Origin: Porticoccaceae bacterium
GTDB taxonomy: Bacteria > Pseudomonadota > Gammaproteobacteria > Pseudomonadales > Porticoccaceae
Direction: 5' to 3'
DNA length: 11,161 bases
Assembly (NCBI GenBank): GCA_030741175.1
Contig: JASLVT010000025.1
Coordinates: 1-11,161 of the forward strand
Shown here: piece after piece, positions 8,974 through 11,161 of the stretch
How positions within the stretch are numbered: the first letter of the stretch is position 1
How the letters are laid out: every line of letters starts with the position of its first letter
The notes under the pieces: generated by a model
The model's database searches: none
What the model was told of the DNA's origin: nothing
The model's input: only the letters and a program-made list of their open reading frames with translations
Made by a program: the position numbers and the translations under genes

Positions 8974-9047
8974 TTAGGTCGCTCTGTGGTTAAATACCTT
9001 GCTTCGTCGACTTGTGAATCGACTCCGCTTATATCTGGGAATTTTAC
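8974..9047. promoter_or_regulatory. Divergent promoter region between rluD and bamD
   Basis: These 74 bases must carry signals for both directions. For rluD, TTCACA (9018-9013), a 16-base spacer and TATTTA (8996-8991) form a weak candidate. For bamD, an extended -10, TGG-TTAAAT (8987-8995), would start near 9003. TATATC at 9030-9035 is too close to the ATG unless the leader is only a few bases long. The six-base sequence TCGACT occurs twice in direct orientation (9007-9012 and 9019-9024), twelve bases apart, overlapping the rluD candidate. The bamD ribosome-binding site is GGGA, seven bases before the ATG. Confidence 0.35.
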
Positions 9048-10037
9048 ATGAAAAATATCGCTTATATTTTGTTGATTTTAAGTTTATCTGTCACCTCTGG
9101 TTGCTCTTGGTTGGGCTGGGGTGATGATGAAACTACAGAGGATGATACTGCCGGCTATACCGAACGCGATTTTTATGAAAAGATCCAGAGTAGTCTTAAC
9201 GCCAAGAACTGGTCGACGGCGATCAGTAATCTACAACTGCTCGAATCACAATTCCCGTTTGGCAAATATGCAGAGCAGGGTCAATTGGAATTAATGTATG
9301 CGCAGTACAAGTCGTCGGCTTATGAAGATGCGATCTCATCGGCTGACCGGTTTATCCGACTACATCCCCAACATCCCAACGTAGACTACGCCTTTTATGT
9401 AAAAGGACTCTCGGAAATATCACAGGTTTCAGGGTTTTTTGATAACTTTTTGCCTACCGACACCAGCAAACGAGATATCGGCACCGCACGGGAATCCTTT
9501 GCCACCTTCACCGAACTACTATCGAGATTCCCCAAAAGTCCCTATGCCGCTGACGCCCGCAAACGATTGGTCAACCTACGTAATCAGCTGGCACGCGCAG
9601 AAATTCATGCTGCCAATTACTACTTTAGTCGTGGCGCCTATGTGGCTGCAGCCAATCGCGGCCGCTATGTAGTGGAAAATTTTCAACAATCTCCAGCCGT
9701 TCCAGATGGTCTAGCAGTGATGGCACAAGCGTATTACATGTTAGAAATGCAGGAGCTATCAGATAATGCAGTGGCTGTAATGGCGGCTAATTATCCAGAG
9801 CACCCATCGTTGATGGAGGATGGTTCTTTCGATTACGACCGAAGATTACTCGATGCAGAAAACTCGTTTCTGTCAAAAATCACCTTCGGCCTGATCGATC
9901 GATCGCAGCCACCGGCATTTGACACAAGGTACCTCTATGACCGGACGACTCGCGATGCAGCCTCTATCAATGAGGCCAAAGAGGCGCAGGAAGGCAAATC
10001 AATATGGAGTTGGCTGACTTTCGGGCTAGTGGACTAA
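9048..10037 (+). CDS. bamD: Outer-membrane assembly lipoprotein BamD (ComL/YfiO)
   Basis: BamD is the essential lipoprotein of the BAM complex that inserts beta-barrel proteins into the outer membrane, on its periplasmic face. A lipoprotein signal peptide (1-18) ends in SVTSGC with lipidated Cys19. Tetratricopeptide-like helices follow (about 38-260), with QFPFGKYAEQGQLEL, RFIRLHPQHPNVDYA, GFFDNFLPTDTSKRD and ANRGRYVVENFQ all characteristic of BamD. At 329 residues it is about 80 longer than the E. coli protein. The extra tail holds two copies of the pattern S-x-x-S-x-[IL]-T-F-G-L-[IV]-D (273-284 and 318-329, the second at the exact C-terminus). From memory, pseudomonad BamD has a similar length and ending. 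It is divergent from rluD and probably co-transcribed with nadE. Confidence 0.97.
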   Translation: MKNIAYILLILSLSVTSGCSWLGWGDDETTEDDTAGYTERDFYEKIQSSLNAKNWSTAISNLQLLESQFPFGKYAEQGQLELMYAQYKSSAYEDAISSADRFIRLHPQHPNVDYAFYVKGLSEISQVSGFFDNFLPTDTSKRDIGTARESFATFTELLSRFPKSPYAADARKRLVNLRNQLARAEIHAANYYFSRGAYVAAANRGRYVVENFQQSPAVPDGLAVMAQAYYMLEMQELSDNAVAVMAANYPEHPSLMEDGSFDYDRRLLDAENSFLSKITFGLIDRSQPPAFDTRYLYDRTTRDAASINEAKEAQEGKSIWSWLTFGLVD

Positions 10038-10070
10038 TCATTCAATATTATTTTGCAGTAATAGGTAACA

Positions 10071-10901
10071 ATGAATAGACAAGCGATTATTGATGAAATG
10101 CGGGTATTACCCGAAATTGATGCACAATTTGAAATCCAACGCCGCGTCTCATTTATTCAACACCAACTAGAGCAATCTGGGTGCAAAACATTAGTTTTAG
10201 GCATCAGCGGTGGAGTTGATTCCTCAACCTGCGGCCGCCTATCGCAACTGGCTGTTGAGGGTCTTAATGAGAAGCACAACTGCACTGATTACCAGTTTAT
10301 CGCTGTGCGCCTGCCCTATGGCACACAGAAAGATGAAGACGATGCGCAAATCGCCTTAAATTTTATCCAGCCCAGCCAAAGCTTGCGGGTCAATGTCAAA
10401 GACGGCACCGATGGTATCAATCAGGCAGTCTGCGCCACATTAGAAGATAATGGCCTACTCCCCAACGAAGAGAAGGTGGACTTTGTTAAGGGTAACCTCA
10501 AAGCGCGCGCACGTATGGCCTCTCAATATGAAATTGCCGGAATGCTGGACGGGCTAGTATTGGGCACAGATCATTCCGCAGAGAATATCACCGGCTTTTA
10601 CACCAAATTTGGTGATGGTGCCTGCGATCTAGCGCCACTCTTTGGACTGAGCAAGCGTCAGGTGCGTTTGCTTGCAGAGACCATGGGTGCGCCCCAATCA
10701 CTGGTGCATAAAACACCAACGGCTGATTTAGAATGCCTGAGTCCACAGAAGGAAGATGAGCAGGTGCTCGGAATTTCCTATGAGGATATTGATAACTTCC
10801 TTGAGGGCAAAGAGGTGAACTCAGAAACCGCGGCGCGTTTGATTGGTATCTACCAAAAAACTCAACACAAACGACTGCCTATCGCGACTGTTTACGACTA
10901 A
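10071..10901 (+). CDS. nadE: NAD+ synthetase, ammonia-dependent
   Basis: It amidates deamido-NAD with ammonia and ATP, the last step of NAD synthesis. The 276 residues match the short form without a glutaminase domain. The ATP-pyrophosphatase P-loop SGGVDSS (46-52) is intact. Other family motifs are [50 protein letters not shown] and [21 protein letters not shown] and the C-terminal HKRLPI are also typical. The gene starts 33 bases after bamD, with AGGT before the ATG and no clear promoter in the gap, so an operon with bamD is likely, although the two have no obvious functional link. Its 3' end converges on a minus-strand gene. Confidence 0.97.
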   Translation: MNRQAIIDEMRVLPEIDAQFEIQRRVSFIQHQLEQSGCKTLVLGISGGVDSSTCGRLSQLAVEGLNEKHNCTDYQFIAVRLPYGTQKDEDDAQIALNFIQPSQSLRVNVKDGTDGINQAVCATLEDNGLLPNEEKVDFVKGNLKARARMASQYEIAGMLDGLVLGTDHSAENITGFYTKFGDGACDLAPLFGLSKRQVRLLAETMGAPQSLVHKTPTADLECLSPQKEDEQVLGISYEDIDNFLEGKEVNSETAARLIGIYQKTQHKRLPIATVYD

Positions 10902-10944
10902 ATCGGCAACAAATCCCAAGCGGGTTGTTACGAAACCTGCCGAT
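10902..10944. other. Nested inverted repeat between two converging genes
   Basis: ATCGGCA (10902-10908) is matched by TGCCGAT (10938-10944). Inside it, AACAA with CCC (10908-10917) can pair with GGGTTGTT (10922-10929) around AAGC, leaving two bases unpaired. The whole hairpin fills the 45-base gap between the nadE stop and the stop of the converging gene. It lacks a T-tract on either strand. A bidirectional transcript-end or RNA-protecting structure is plausible but unproven. Confidence 0.4.
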
Positions 10945-10946
10945 AA

Positions 10947-11161
10947 CTATTGGCGATACCACCACAGCTTGATGGGCTTACCCAACTGCGCACTGGTGCT
11001 CGGTTGAATATGCGGACCAAAGGCAACACCACCTATAGGGCTCTGCACCTCAGGACATTCTTCATCAATACATGTTGGCATCTCAATCGCAAAGGGTACT
11101 GGCGGAGGCAAAATCCCCACCCCCTGAATAGAGCGATAATAGCGTTTGCTGGCTAGACCCT
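10947..11161 (-). CDS. C-terminal end of an unidentified protein (gene runs off the right edge)
   Basis: An open frame enters from the right edge and stops with TAG at 10949-10947, giving 70 visible residues. I do not recognise it. It is rich in proline and glycine, with GVGILPPPVPFAIEMP followed by two closely spaced cysteines (C-I-D-E-E-C), a GGVAFGPH stretch, and an ending with two tryptophans (LWWYRQ). Natural-looking composition, no internal stop, a tight fit against the hairpin after nadE, and convergent orientation all favour a real gene. The reverse frame (10950-11156) is less protein-like. No signal, domain or start is visible, so function and localisation cannot be stated. Confidence 0.6.
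   Translation of the reverse strand, partial: GLASKRYYRSIQGVGILPPPVPFAIEMPTCIDEECPEVQSPIGGVAFGPHIQPSTSAQLGKPIKLWWYRQ

Noticed and set aside
8635-9051. 138-residue plus-strand open frame over the start of rluD
   Set aside because: It is antisense to the conserved S4 domain of RluD and covers the divergent promoter region; nothing suggests it is coding.
10950-11156. Plus-strand open frame at the right edge
   Set aside because: It is opposite the more protein-like minus-strand frame and has no ribosome-binding site.

Overview
The window looks like ordinary chromosomal DNA from a gammaproteobacterium, probably a marine or environmental relative of the Pseudomonas/Cellvibrio side of the class. 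The reasons are a bioB-bioF biotin operon with a BirA-type operator, the rplU-rpmA-obgE-proB block, rluD-pgeF divergent from bamD, and a BamD with a long C-terminal tail like the one I recall from pseudomonads. Base composition is moderate and looks even, and I see no insertion sequence, phage gene, CRISPR array, tRNA or rRNA. The genus is an inference and cannot be fixed from the sequence alone.

Layout. Positions 1-9000 are almost entirely minus-strand genes. Read in the direction of transcription (right to left) they are: rluD and pgeF (8-base overlap); a strong promoter and a roughly 100-nt leader; rplU and rpmA (ribosomal proteins L21 and L27); a strong intrinsic terminator; obgE and proB; an unnamed molybdopterin oxidoreductase of 707 residues; and the start of a biotin operon, bioB then bioF, with bioF running off the left edge. 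To the right of 9047 the plus strand carries bamD and nadE. A converging minus-strand gene of unknown function enters from the right edge.

How the genes work together. rplU-rpmA-obgE links large-subunit ribosomal proteins to the Obg GTPase involved in 50S assembly. RluD modifies 23S rRNA in the same particle. proB starts proline synthesis. bioF and bioB act at the two ends of the biotin ring-forming route. BamD belongs to the outer-membrane protein assembly machine, PgeF guards peptidoglycan composition, and NadE completes NAD synthesis. The molybdoenzyme is the only gene whose substrate is unknown.

I did not find a clearly new biological system. The best leads are the unassigned molybdoenzyme with an apparent aspartate at the metal-ligand position, a BirA operator half-site that contains the -35 of the biotin promoter, a repeat-containing rplU leader, the twin motif in the BamD tail, and the truncated unknown gene at the right edge.
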